Origin: Tribonema minus
Lineage: Eukaryota > Sar > Xanthophyceae > Tribonematales > Tribonemataceae
DNA length: 64,000 nt
Direction of reading: 5' to 3'
Assembly (NCBI GenBank): GCA_017506865.1
Contig: JAFCMP010000024.1
Span: forward strand, 1,178,001-1,242,000
In this document: piece by piece, positions 1-10,800 of the stretch
How positions within the stretch are numbered: the first letter of the stretch is position 1
How the letters are laid out: every line of letters starts with the position of its first letter
Translations under genes and position numbers: made by a program
The notes under the pieces: generated by a model
The model's database searches: none
What the model saw: only the letters and a program-made list of their open reading frames with translations
What the model was told of the DNA's origin: nothing

Positions 1-220
1 GCGCAAGTGCACACAGCGTTTTTGTTCTAGGCGCATTTGCGTTGACGCCGGCGGCTGTCTCTGTGGCCTCCGAGCCAGCGCGCGCGCGCTACCAACGGCA
101 GTGCGCGCCAGATCCGCCGCCAGCAACATCACACGACCAGCAGCGGCTGAACGTGTGTGCATACCCCATAACATACCAACATACCTACCTACCTCCCTGA
201 GAACACGCACGCGAACTCAC

Positions 221-3200
221 CAGAGCGCGACGGCGCCCGCCTGCGGCTCGGCGACGGCTCCACGCCCCCCTGCTCAGGCCCCGCAGCCGCAGCGCCCGCC
301 GCCGCCGCTGCGCGCTGCCGCCGCGCTGCCGCGGCGGCGGCGCTGCGCGCCTGCACCGCCGCTGCCGCCGCGTCGCGCGCAGCCTCCTCCTCGCCCTCCG
401 CCGCGCCCGCATCCGCCGCCGGCACCAGCGCATCAAGGATCTGCTGCATGGCCCACGCGCACAGCTGCGGGGTTGCGCCGCTGCTGCTGTCGCCGCTGCC
501 GCCGTCGCCGCCACTGCGGTGCCGCGGCGGCACTTGCAGCAGCACGGACAGGTCCGCTTGCGGCTCTTCGATGGCGGCGGGCGCGGCGGCGGCTGCGGCG
601 GCGGCGGCGGCGCTGTCCATAGGACGGTCCGCGAAGGCGGCAAAGATCTGCGAGGGCGCGTGTGATACTGTCAGTGCCGTACGCGTGCGGAGCGTGAGAC
701 GTGAGCAGCCTGCATATGTAAGCGAGTGGCACATCAGCAAGGAATGATAGAGCCTATGCGCGACACCTGAACACGGGCGCAGCGCTTAGCTTAGTGCAGA
801 TTGACGGCGACGGTGCAGTGCTAAGCCTCGGGCGACCCAAGTACAAAAACAGAGGCGACACAAGTGGGCGCCCAAAAGAGTTTGAAGGACGTGCGCACAG
901 CATCAACCCTCGCGGCATATTGACACTTGTGCCAATTTTCACGGCCGCGGAAACGATCAGGCCACGAAAAACAACAGCACGCCTATTTCACTGTTGATCT
1001 GCAACGACATGTGAATGAGGCTGGAAACATCCATTCGTCAGTGAGAGTTGCATGGACTGCCGCGTTTCTGATCTACTCGCTAATCGCACATCACAAGTGA
1101 CAACATCTGCTGCCTGCGCAGAAGCTGGCACGCCCACTGCGCCACATTCAATGAAATACTGCATGCGCTCGGTGCAAGGAGTGGCACGCATCATCGCTGC
1201 GCTGCGCATACCTGCTCGGCCCGCTGCTGCACGGCCGCGCATGCAGCCGCCACCGCATCCGCCGCGGCCGGCGGCGGCACCGCCGCTGCCGCCGCCGCTG
1301 CTGCTGATGGCGGCGGCGCCGCCGCCACTGCAGCACTCCTGTCAGTGTCTGCACCCCCCCTTCGCTCCCCCTCCTCCGCTCCTCCAAAGCCCCCTTCTTC
1401 CGCTTCCTCGAAGGCGCCGAAATCCCCCCAGTCATCGCCGCTGGCCGCACTCCGCGCGCCGGGCGTTGCTGGCGCATCAGGCTCCGTCGCTGCCGCCGCC
1501 TCAGTCGCAGCGTCTGCAGCGTCAAGCGGCGCTGCTGCTGCTGCTGCTGCGCCTGCCGCTGCGCCGTCCGTCGGCGCCGCATCGAAGTCGCCCCAATCGT
1601 CAGTGGCTGACATATCGGCGACAGCTAGCGGCGGCGGCGAAACGGGGCGGCGTGACTCGGCGGGCAGCGCCGGAGCCTCGCCAGTGAGTGCCGCCGCTAT
1701 TGCTGCCGACGGCGGCGGCGCCGATGCCGCCGCTGCGCTGGGCGGCGCCCCGTCAAACGCACCCCAGTCGCTGTCCTCCTGGCTGCTGCTGGAGGTGGCG
1801 GCAGCGGCAGCAGCAGCAGCGCCCATGCCGGCCTCTGCCGTTGGACCAGCAGCAGCGGGCGGCGATAGTGGCGCACTATCAGCAAACGGCGACAGGTGCG
1901 GCAATGCGTCATCAGAGAGTGCCGCCGAGTGAGACGCGGTTGCTCCCGCAGCCGCAGCGCCAGCAGGCGACGGGGACACTGCGCCAAAGTCTCCCCAGTC
2001 ATCATCCGCTGCACCTGCGCTGCCGTCCACAGCTCCCAATTCCGCAGCCTCCGCTGCCGCCGCCGCCACCGCAGCAGCAGCAGCAGCAGCAGCGCCGGCT
2101 TCCTCATCTGCACTAGCGGCTGCGACGGCAGTCACTGGACTTGGTGGTGCAACATCGCCGTCAGCAGAAGCGCTCCCGACCGCAGCCGCTGCTGCCGCCG
2201 CAGCATCAGGGCCGCCGCTGCCGCCGTGTCCATCACCTGCCGCTGCGGCGCCGAGCTGCTGCTCCGCATCTGCTGCGTGCCCTTCGCCAGCGCTGGCGAC
2301 CGCTTTTGCAGCGCCGATCGCGCTGGCGGCAGGCGACGTATGTTGGCGCGGCGACGGCGTGCCGCACTTCGGCACAGGAGTCACGCAGGGCGACGGCGGT
2401 GGTGAAGCGACGCGCTGGGGCCCCAGCCCTAACCCTAGGTTATCATTGAGAGGAGCCGCACGAAGGTCAGGTTGCAATTCCGTAGGAGCAGCAAAGTCCT
2501 GCCACTCGTCGCCGCTGCTGCCGTTCGCTGGAGTGCGCAGCTGCGGTGGCGGCGGGGGCGAGCTGGGAGGCTGCACGCTGAGCACTGCTGCAGCGGGCGC
2601 AGCAGCTGCCGCGGCCGCCGCGTCGTCGTGAGAATAAGTGTGCTCGCCGCCCGCCCCCCCTGGCAGCTCCGCGAGCGTGCGTACAGGCGACGGCGACAGC
2701 TCCCCAAGTCCTAGCTCGCCTGCTGCTGCCGGCGGCGGCAGCTGAAGTTGTGCTCCATCGAAATCCAGCCAGTCCTCATCGCCGACCGGACGTACTGACT
2801 CGAGCATCGGCGCCTGCTGATGTCGCGCATCGGAGTGTTCCAGCACTGCGCCTGCTCTAGCTTCGCCCGTGTCTGCTGCATCAGATGCACGTTGCCACCG
2901 GCCGCTGCTGCTGCCGCTTGCCTCTGCGCTGAGCGGACTTGGCAGCAGCGATGGCGGCGGCAGCGGCGGCGGCGGCTGCGCGTGTGACGCTTTGTCTGCC
3001 GCAGGCGCTGCGGTATCCTCAAAGTCCTGCCAGGCACCACCGCCGTGCGCGCGCACAACCGCACCGCCGGTCATGCCCGCCTCGCAGCTGCCACCGCCGT
3101 TGAGCCCACTGCTGCCGCTGCTGCTGCTGCCGTTCATTCGCTGCCGCGCCTCCGCGCCGTCGCTGGCGGTGCCTGCTTCGCTGTCGCCGTCTGCAGAGGC

Positions 3201-5162
3201 AATTGCGGCATCTGCAGCGTCGACGCCTGTCGCCGCAGCATCGCCGTCGTCCGACCACAGATCGCTCTCGTCGTCATCGCCAGCGGGGACTGTCGGTACG
3301 CCCGCCGCGCCGTCAACGCTCAGCTGAGGCATTGCCAACTGCCCGCCCTCCTGCCCAGCGTCAGCAGGGACCTCGGGCACGGTGCTGCTGGCATCCCGCA
3401 CGCCGCCGCCGCCGCCACCGGATACAGCGGCGCCGCCTGCTTCGGCTGCGCCTGTCAGCGGCGCATCAGGCACGTCGTCTGCGACCTGCGGTGCTGTGCT
3501 GAGTGCTTCGCGCTGCGCAGCTGCGTCACTGCTCGCTGAAAGGCCGAGCGGCATCGGCACTGGCGCCACTCCCCGCTCCTCCGCTGCTGCTGCTGCTGAT
3601 GCAACTGCGGCATCGTCAAACTCCGCAGCACCGGCGACGTACGACTCCTCACCAGGCGGCGACGCTGCATCTGAGGCGCCAGCAGCGGCCGCGGCAGCTG
3701 CGCCGGCAGCAGTGATGCCGCCGCCAGCAGCAGCACCGGGCAGGTGCGCAGGAACCGACACAGGCTCAGTGACGCCGGCGCCGTCCCCAGCGGCATCCAG
3801 CAAGCCATCCTCAGCTGCGTGCCGCGGCAATCCTGCGCTGACTGCCTCCGCCGCCGCAGGACTGTTGTCCAGTGCGCGCCTGGCATCGGCGGACGCGGGC
3901 GCGGCGCCGCTGATGGCGCCCGCGGCGGCGGACCAGTCGAAGTCGGCGCCGCCGCTATCGCCCGCCTCGCCGCCGTCACCTGCCTGCGCGGGGTCCGCGT
4001 CCGCGAGCATGTCCACCAGCGCGCGCAACCCGCCCCGCTCGTCGTCGCGCAGGCCGAAGTCGGAGGACCAGCTGCCGAGCAGCAGCGCGTCCTTGGGTTC
4101 CGGCAGGCGCGCGGCGGACGCGCGTCCGGCGAGCGCTGCTGCCGCCTGCGCGCGCTCTGCGGCAGCGGGGCGCGTGCCGTGCTGAAGGCGCGGCCGATGC
4201 ACGGTCTCGCCGTCGTCCTCGTCGTCTGTGACGTCCTCCACAACGACCATGTCCGTGTGCGGCAGATCCAGCGTGTCTCCGCCGTCTGACGCAGCCGCCG
4301 CTGCCGCTGCTGCTGCCGCTGCCGCTGCCGCTGTCGCTGTCGGCGGCGATGGTGGTGAGGGGGGCACGCCGTGATGATGTGGCATTGCGTATGTGTCAAC
4401 GTTCGGCAGCGAGCCTGGCGCTGCCACGCTGACTTCGTGCAGGTTTCCCCACACGTCTGCACTGGCAGCAGGGGCATGGCTGGGGACTGCTTGCATCACA
4501 GGTGCGCTGTCTGAGGCAGCGGCGTCAGCGTCCAGCGGCTGCGCCGCGCTGGTTGCAGCAGCAGCGCCCGTATCGTGCATGCCGCCAGCAGCGCCTTCGC
4601 TTGCGCCCGCCGAGTGCACTGCGGAAGGATCCACGGCCGAAGTGCCGTCATCGCGAAGCGGCGGTTGGCATGACGACGATGCTGAGGGAGGCTCAGAGCC
4701 GCCGTCGCCGCCCTCGCTGCTGCCGCCAAAAGACATCACCGCGCCGCTCAAGCTGCCTGCTGCTTTCACTGGCTCAGGGGCAGCGACATTTTGATGCATA
4801 TCCGCCCACGGAAGCGGCGCCGCAGCGGCAGCGCCACTGGTGCCGCTGTGGTCCTGCAGCAGCAGCTCCTCGAATGGGTCCGCCATCGTGCTGCTGCTCT
4901 GCACTCCAGTCATGGCGCCGCTGCTGCCGTTGCCGCTGCCAGCTGCCGTTTCCAGCAAGCTTCTCCACGACGGATCCAAAGCACTTTCGGCCTCCATCCC
5001 GAATGGGTTCTGCAAGGCCGCCGTGCTAGATACTGCATGGGATCCTTCACCTGGCAACCCGGACACGAGTCCAGCTGTTGCTGAAGCAGGGGCTGCTGGT
5101 GCTGTGGAATCATCATTAGTGGCGGAGAAGCCGCCCCAACCCTCTTCCTCTGCATCATCCAT
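221..5162 (-). CDS. Large acidic W-x-x-F repeat protein, aftiphilin-like clathrin-adaptor accessory candidate (3' end outside window)
   Basis: Exon 1 is 5162-1212 and exon 2 is 647-221; the donor GTATGC at 1211 and an acceptor CAG before 647 join in phase 0. Exon 2 ends at a GTGAGT donor at 220, so the protein continues beyond the left edge; about 1,459 residues are visible. It is mostly Ala/Ser/Gly/Asp low complexity. It carries eight acidic-flanked W-x-x-F motifs: WGGF near residue 9, then WQDF, WLDF, WQDF, WGDF, WGAF, WGDF and WGDF between about residues 710 and 1250. Clusters of such motifs bind the ear domains of AP-1/GGA and AP-2 adaptors in aftiphilin and related accessory proteins, so a role in clathrin-coated vesicle traffic is inferred. 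No folded domain is visible in exon 1. Exon 2 has a short non-repetitive stretch (ATPQLCAWAMQQILDALVP) followed by an Ala/Arg-rich, possibly coiled region. The start is the only early ATG and directly precedes the first motif. The family assignment rests on motifs only; the open frame itself is convincing. Confidence 0.6.
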
Positions 5163-5383
5163 GGCTGACCGAACGCTGAACTAGTTGGAGTTCCTTCCTT
5201 CCCATCGCTCCCTTAAAGCCATCAGAGCTGTGTCGGCACACCGCTAGCTGACGGCTACTCAAGGCAAGTCTGCAGATATAGGCCTACGAGTATCCAGATA
5301 TGTCAGAGCGACCATTACCGGCATGCTGCTGCACCAGTCCTTTGCAGTCACTAGGTTCCTAGGCAAATCATCAACACTTCAAC
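5163..5383. promoter_or_regulatory. Divergent intergenic region, probable shared promoter
   Basis: Only 221 bases separate the start codons of the W-x-x-F protein gene (leftward) and the DOT1-like methyltransferase gene (rightward). Both promoters and 5' UTRs must lie here or overlap the genes. I see no clear TATA box. Confidence 0.5.
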
Positions 5384-7150
5384 ATGAAGTTGAGTTTGGG
5401 CAGGCAACGTGTGCACTCATTTACTGAGAGTGCAGCTTTGATGCGCAATCTGCAGCAAGGTATTGGCAGAACAGCAGGAGCAGCCTCAGTCAGGTCCGTG
5501 CTCTCGTGCTCTCGTGCTCTCGGCCTCAGAGCGGAAACAGCGATGCCACTGCCGTGGTCAGACGTGCCTCAAGACGTCCTGGATCTCCTGCAGGACGCGT
5601 ACCAAGAAAACTTCACCAATCCGCAGCTGACACCCAATCATACCACAGCAGGGCACATGTCCCTGCTCGAAAAAGACCATGCGGCAGCCCTGAAAGCCGG
5701 CAGCAACCTGCAGTATGGAGAGCTGCTCCCAGGTGGAACAGCACGCGCGCTCGATGCCGCCATTCTGCATGCCGCTGATGCGAGCACTAAGCTAGAACTC
5801 GGCAGCGGCACTGGGAAATCCGCCCTGCAGGCCTTCTTGCAGTATACCAATCTGGCCGCTGTGGTTGGAGTCGAGCTGGCGCCGTCACGGCACGCGCTGG
5901 CGGAGGCGGCTGCTCTGCGCTTGGCAGCTGCGCACCCCGGACGGTTCCGTGTTGCGGAGCATGTGCCGGGACAGCGCATTACACTGGCAGAGCACCAGCT
6001 GGGGAGAGGAGCTAGCGGACAGCCGCGGTTACTTGTGCTACGCACAGGTACGTGCACTCAGCTCTCTTGTCTCAAGAGAGCACACCAAGCGTGTCATGGC
6101 ATGGGATATGTACTACAGTGCAGTGCACTAGTATTGATGGTACTACAGGCACTGCAGAATGACTCAGCATTGGTACTGGTGACACGTGAATGGGAGCTGA
6201 CGGTCGAACTACGCCGCAGCAGTCGAATCATCAACCTGACAGTGAGTGCAATCACATGGTGCTGCACCAGCCTCCGCAGCCCACAGGCTGCTTATAAACA
6301 TGCCGGACGCCACTCATGAGTCAGCCCTCAACAGCTCTGCGCTGCGGCTGACACAATCACGCGGCATCCGCACCCATCCTGTCGCATCACTCCGTCAGGA
6401 AACCTGCTGGACATGCCAACAGCAGAGCTACGCGCCGCTCAGGCCGTCATGCTGCAGGTGTGCCTTCCCGAGTCCCTCTGGCCGCAGCTCCACGCGTGCC
6501 TGCTGTCGCGCCTGTGCCCTGGCGCGCGCCTGCTGTCCTACAATTCGCCCGTTGACATGTGGCACGCACGCAGCGCTCAGCGTTGTGCCCTGCGCGCCAT
6601 GCAGACGGCCATGCTGAGCACCAGCTGGGCGCCGGTCAAGGGGCATCCGTTCTACTGCTGCTGTGTGACAATCGCTGGGGACTTGGCAGATGCGGCAGCG
6701 GGGGAGTCGGTGACGGCTCGTGAAACGCTGCAGATGGCGCAAGGGCGCTGCGGCAGCAGCGGGCTGGGCAGCCCGTTGGCGGGGGCAGGCAGCGCACCGC
6801 GCAACACGTCGAGCCTTTGTGGAGAATACGATGATGATGCCAACAACTGTTGTGGGCACGTCGGCGCACAACGTGTCAACAGCTGCAGCTGCGGCAGCGC
6901 TCCTGCGGACAGCGCTTTTGCCCCAGGCGATGCTGTGAGCGTCGGCTACGCCTTCTTTCCAACAGTGCAGTGGGAAGGCGTGGCGCAGTTTAACACATGG
7001 TATGATGGATGGGTGGCCAGGCACGCAGCGTACAATTGCGGCAGCGGCGGCGCAGCGGCGTACGACATCTTGTATTGCTATGGCGAGAGGGAGGACGGCG
7101 TCAGGGCAGTGCGCATCCGAGCTGGTGCGCATGCGCTACTGCCACTTTGA
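5384..7150 (+). CDS. DOT1-like class I SAM methyltransferase with C-terminal Tudor-like segment
   Basis: Two exons, 5384-6047 and 6399-7150, join in phase 1 (donor GTACGT at 6048, acceptor AG at 6397-6398) to give about 471 residues. The SAM-binding core reads YGELLPGG (about 111-118), then ELGSGTG followed by KSALQ (about 138-149), then VVGVE (about 160-164). This order matches DOT1-type methyltransferases, where an E-L turn precedes the GSG loop and the ribose-binding acidic residue ends 'GVE'. The second exon continues the fold with GNLLDMP and LCPGARLLSY. A Cys-rich, low-complexity linker follows. Residues about 398-462 look like a Tudor/SGF29-type beta barrel: GDAVSVGYAFF, WYDGWV, YDILYCYGEREDGV and a final IR. 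A chromatin methyltransferase with its own reader is inferred. Residues 1-53 are Arg/Ser-rich and could be an organelle presequence; an internal ATG at 5543 is an alternative start giving about 418 residues. The linker could hide an unspliced intron. Confidence 0.68.
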
Positions 7151-7723
7151 AGTCCGCCACCTGACAGACAAGGTGTCAGTAACTCAGAGGGTGAGTCAGG
7201 CGCGTTCTGTGTTCACATGGCGAGATAGAATTTTAAGTTGAAACTTACTCGAAGCTTCAAAACTTTCAATTGTCAGTCAAATTTGTGACTGTCATTATGC
7301 CCAGCTAGTATACTATTACTGGTCCGAGACAGTGCACTCTTGATCGCTCGAATACAGCAACTGTAACAGTTGCAGACACTGCATACCATTTGGTCACAAA
7401 TTCAAGTTGAATCTGCCAGTCTCATCGATTGCACACGTGTGCGTGCCCCGTGAAAGGGCTTTTCAACGTTCAGTTTAAAATGCATGGGCATGGCAGGAAA
7501 CAATTTCCCCAGACCTCGGACCCCCCCCGGGAGGGTCGTGTAAAGTAGACGTGCCGCTTTTCATAGATGACTGGCTGGCGTGTCAACGTTAGCAACATTT
7601 GAAGCTCTAGACAATTCAAGATGTCAGTAAGCAAGCCTTCGCAGGCCCATTATATTGCGGCACAGTACTGTACTGTGTCCTGTGTTGTTTGCTTGTCGCT
7701 TCAACTATGGTGTGTCCGTTCGC
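7151..7723 (+). other. Intergenic spacer with no recognised gene
   Basis: This 573-base stretch lies between the methyltransferase stop and the protease TATA box. It is more AT-rich than the flanking coding DNA, has a short C/G run near 7520-7533, and shows no credible open frame on either strand. It should hold the 3' UTR of the upstream gene. Confidence 0.5.
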
Positions 7724-7730
7724 TATAAAT
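7724..7730 (+). promoter_or_regulatory. TATA box of the subtilisin gene
   Basis: TATAAAT lies 96 bases upstream of the ATG at 7820. With the usual spacing of about 30 bases, transcription would start near 7755, leaving a 5' UTR of about 65 bases. It is the clearest core promoter in the window. Confidence 0.55.
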
Positions 7731-7819
7731 ATGGGCAAAACTAAATGCACGCTGATTTTCATACACCACTTTTCATACACCTCACTCAGCCTCATTCATT
7801 TCAACCCACTAGCGGCAAT

Positions 7820-10800
7820 ATGGTGCTGTTGGTGAAGCAGGCGTTCACCTTGACGCTCCTCGTGGCGCTTCATGCGGCGGCCGCAGACAACTACAGCATC
7901 CGCGCGGCCGGCCTAGCTTTCGGCGACGACCTGCAGTTCAAGGTGGGAAACAATAAAAACCGCACATCTGATTCATTTAACCGACAAGTCTTCAGCTCGC
8001 TTGGGCGCTCGCGATGGCGGTCCGACGCCATGCGGTGCGCACACGCGGTCCCATACTTAGCCTGGTAACTCTGTATCAGCAGCGTTGTCAGGTCCTGCAC
8101 CTGCCTGTGCCAGCGACTCGGATTAATTGACTTTAAGGCTGGCACTACTACTCTTAGACTATAGTACACTCATATTATAGTACACTCATTCTCTACATTG
8201 TGCCTGCCTACTGGTAAGTTGTCACAGTGGTCGTTCTGCACGGTACGTAATACAATACCTATCATGATGTCAAACTTGAAGTTCGCTGCTGCAGCAGCCT
8301 GCATCAACAGGAGCAACTCTGAATACAGGAACTGTTGCCGCGGCTACGGTAACCGAGTGCAGGCTGCTGCTCACTGACAGGCTGGAACAGGTGCTGCTGC
8401 ATGCTGTTTGTATGATCAGACTGCAGTAACGTAACTGTTACTGAGGTTTTTTGATTTTTTTTGTAAAGAACTCAAGCTTGAAGTTCCAAAAAAGTATGTG
8501 AAGGCTTTCACAGTTGATGACAGTCGCTGTTGCAGCCTGTCAGGGCCACAGTGAGTCTGATAACATCACATGTTAAACTTTGTAGTACTAGTAGTACATC
8601 TGATTCAGCGCATTATAAAATTACTGTAACTGTGGCTGTTGTAACTGCAATCATTATGTATAACTATGAATTTTACATGACATTGTCCAACTTTAAGTTA
8701 AACGTAAGGTTAAATAATAAACAGTATTACGTATTACTTTTAAATTAGTTTACTTATTATAACCATTTTAATCAATGAAAAACAATTTGTGGTGTATAGT
8801 GATTTATAACTTCCGATATTCAATGAAGCTACCAAATTGAACTTGAACTTGTCCGGACTCGAAACACATAACATCAAATTGAATGATACTGACATGTTGA
8901 ACGGCCCGGTGACCGTCACGGTGATACTGCGCTGCCAGGTTGCAAAAGCTGGCGCCAAGATCACGTCTGTCTTTCCCGACATCGGCATGGCCTTCGTGGA
9001 GACCACGGTGGCTGCTCCTGCATTCCAAGCAGCACTGCTGAAGATCTCTGGCATAGCCGCAGTCACGCCAGCGGCTTGGTGGCCGGCTGCCAACCCCGCA
9101 CGGGTCCTGCAAGACGACCTGAAGCCACAAATGCGGGCACTGGTCGAGGAAGCCTCAGGGAAATCAGGCAGCCTTTCAAGGCATCTCACAGGTCCCATCA
9201 CAATACCGCCCCAGGCAGTGCAGTGGAACATGCAGGCCATCAACGCGCCAGCCGCCTGGGCTGCTGGTTTCACAGGCGGGCCACGTACGGGCAAGAAGGC
9301 GGTGCGTCGTGCTCGCGTGGCCGTGCTCGACACAGGTACGTCCGACTGTCAGTGAGTCATTCACAACTGTTACAGTTAAACTTTGCAGTTATTGTAATTT
9401 CAGTCCACTTCGCATCGGAAATGACATCATGATTGTAAATGAAACGGCGTGTGTACTAGACTACTAGTAGTACAGTATAATGATATCATAATGGACCAGG
9501 TTATTTTAATCTTCTATCAAGATTAATAATATGCTGGTATGCAAAGTTTAGCTTAAAGTTTCAAATTGAACATCCAATTTTCATTTGAAGGACGGTCATG
9601 CTTTCGATGTGGTACTGGCTCCAGGACGGTCGCCTGTGATTTCAAGCCCTATTTTACCGAAGAGTCTGTCTTGGTTTAAAAATAGCACAAACGCATTGCC
9701 AAGTTGACCTTGAAGGACCTACTAGTAGTCTAGTATTGTGCATGGCACCACAGTCACTGTGACTATGATTATGATGTCATACTTTAAGTTAGTCTATTGG
9801 TTTGGCGGCTACATTATGTAGTCTATCCGTATCTTGTCACCTACTAGTAGAGCTTTTCAATCTTTTGATTCGCTTCAATTAGTATTACTAAATTATAATA
9901 ATGATAGTTATGCTTGGGACCGCACTGCGCAGGTTGAGCCTCAGGCTGTTCCAGAGGTACTACCAACTTGAAGTTGAATGGTATTTTTTACTTTAAGTCA
10001 CTTGCAAGTTACGGTAACCTTAGGTTACTTGAATGGCATCTGCATTGCGTCAGGTTGCCCATAGGTCACTGAGCGACTTGCTGCTTAGTATTACTAAGTA
10101 ATACTAGTTTAAAACTTAGTCTACTATAAAAACCACTTACTAATAGTAATAGTACGTAGTAGTCTCACTGATTTAGACTGCTATGGACCCTGGGCCATTG
10201 GCAGTTGACTCAAGCGGGCACCCATTGGCAGACTGAGTCCGGCTACTAGCACTTTCTCAGACTCGGTCTGCTCCTGAAGGACTTTTGGGAAACTGAAGGC
10301 AACAATTGACATCACGGTCGTGCTTTCACTGGCACTTTCAGATGGTCCAGGACAGACTGTCAGTATGTGTGACAGCAGCTGTTATTATAGTATTTTGAAG
10401 TTGAACTTTCACATCAAATGAGCCTAAGAGAGTAAATCATGATGTCGATTAAGAACTTGAAGTTTTGTATGAGCGTAACGATCACGAATACTACTAGTAG
10501 CCGACGGTATCTCATAGTCACGGTCACCGGAGGATCCCACTGCACGCAATGATCATCATGAATTACCAGATGCTGCCGGTTTAAAATGTGTGCGGCGGCC
10601 CTCCTCAGGCTGCTTTGGCAGCCGCAGTCACTGTGGCATCAGACTCTGCTGCAGCATCATGATGCTGTAGCCAAATCGACACAGCAGCCACTGCATCAGC
10701 ACTGGCAGGAGCATATCAGTCTGAGATTTCAATAGTATTATGCTGAAAAATACTTGCAGAAGTTCAAGTACTGCGGCGGCTGCAGTATGACCGTCAGTGA

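Noticed and set aside
1191-1211. Read-through end of the W-x-x-F protein first exon (VCAAQR and stop)
   Set aside because: A consensus donor sits at 1211 and the next exon joins in phase, so the short tail is intron.
2424-2440. CCCTAACCCTAGG resembling telomere repeats
   Set aside because: It lies in coding sequence of the W-x-x-F protein (Leu-Gly-Leu-Gly), is only two units long, and is explained by the codons.
6100-6240. Possible extra exon in the methyltransferase intron (LVLVTREWELTVELRR)
   Set aside because: It is open and could splice in from the first exon, but its exit phase does not fit the next exon, while direct joining of 6047 to 6399 restores the expected GNLLD motif.
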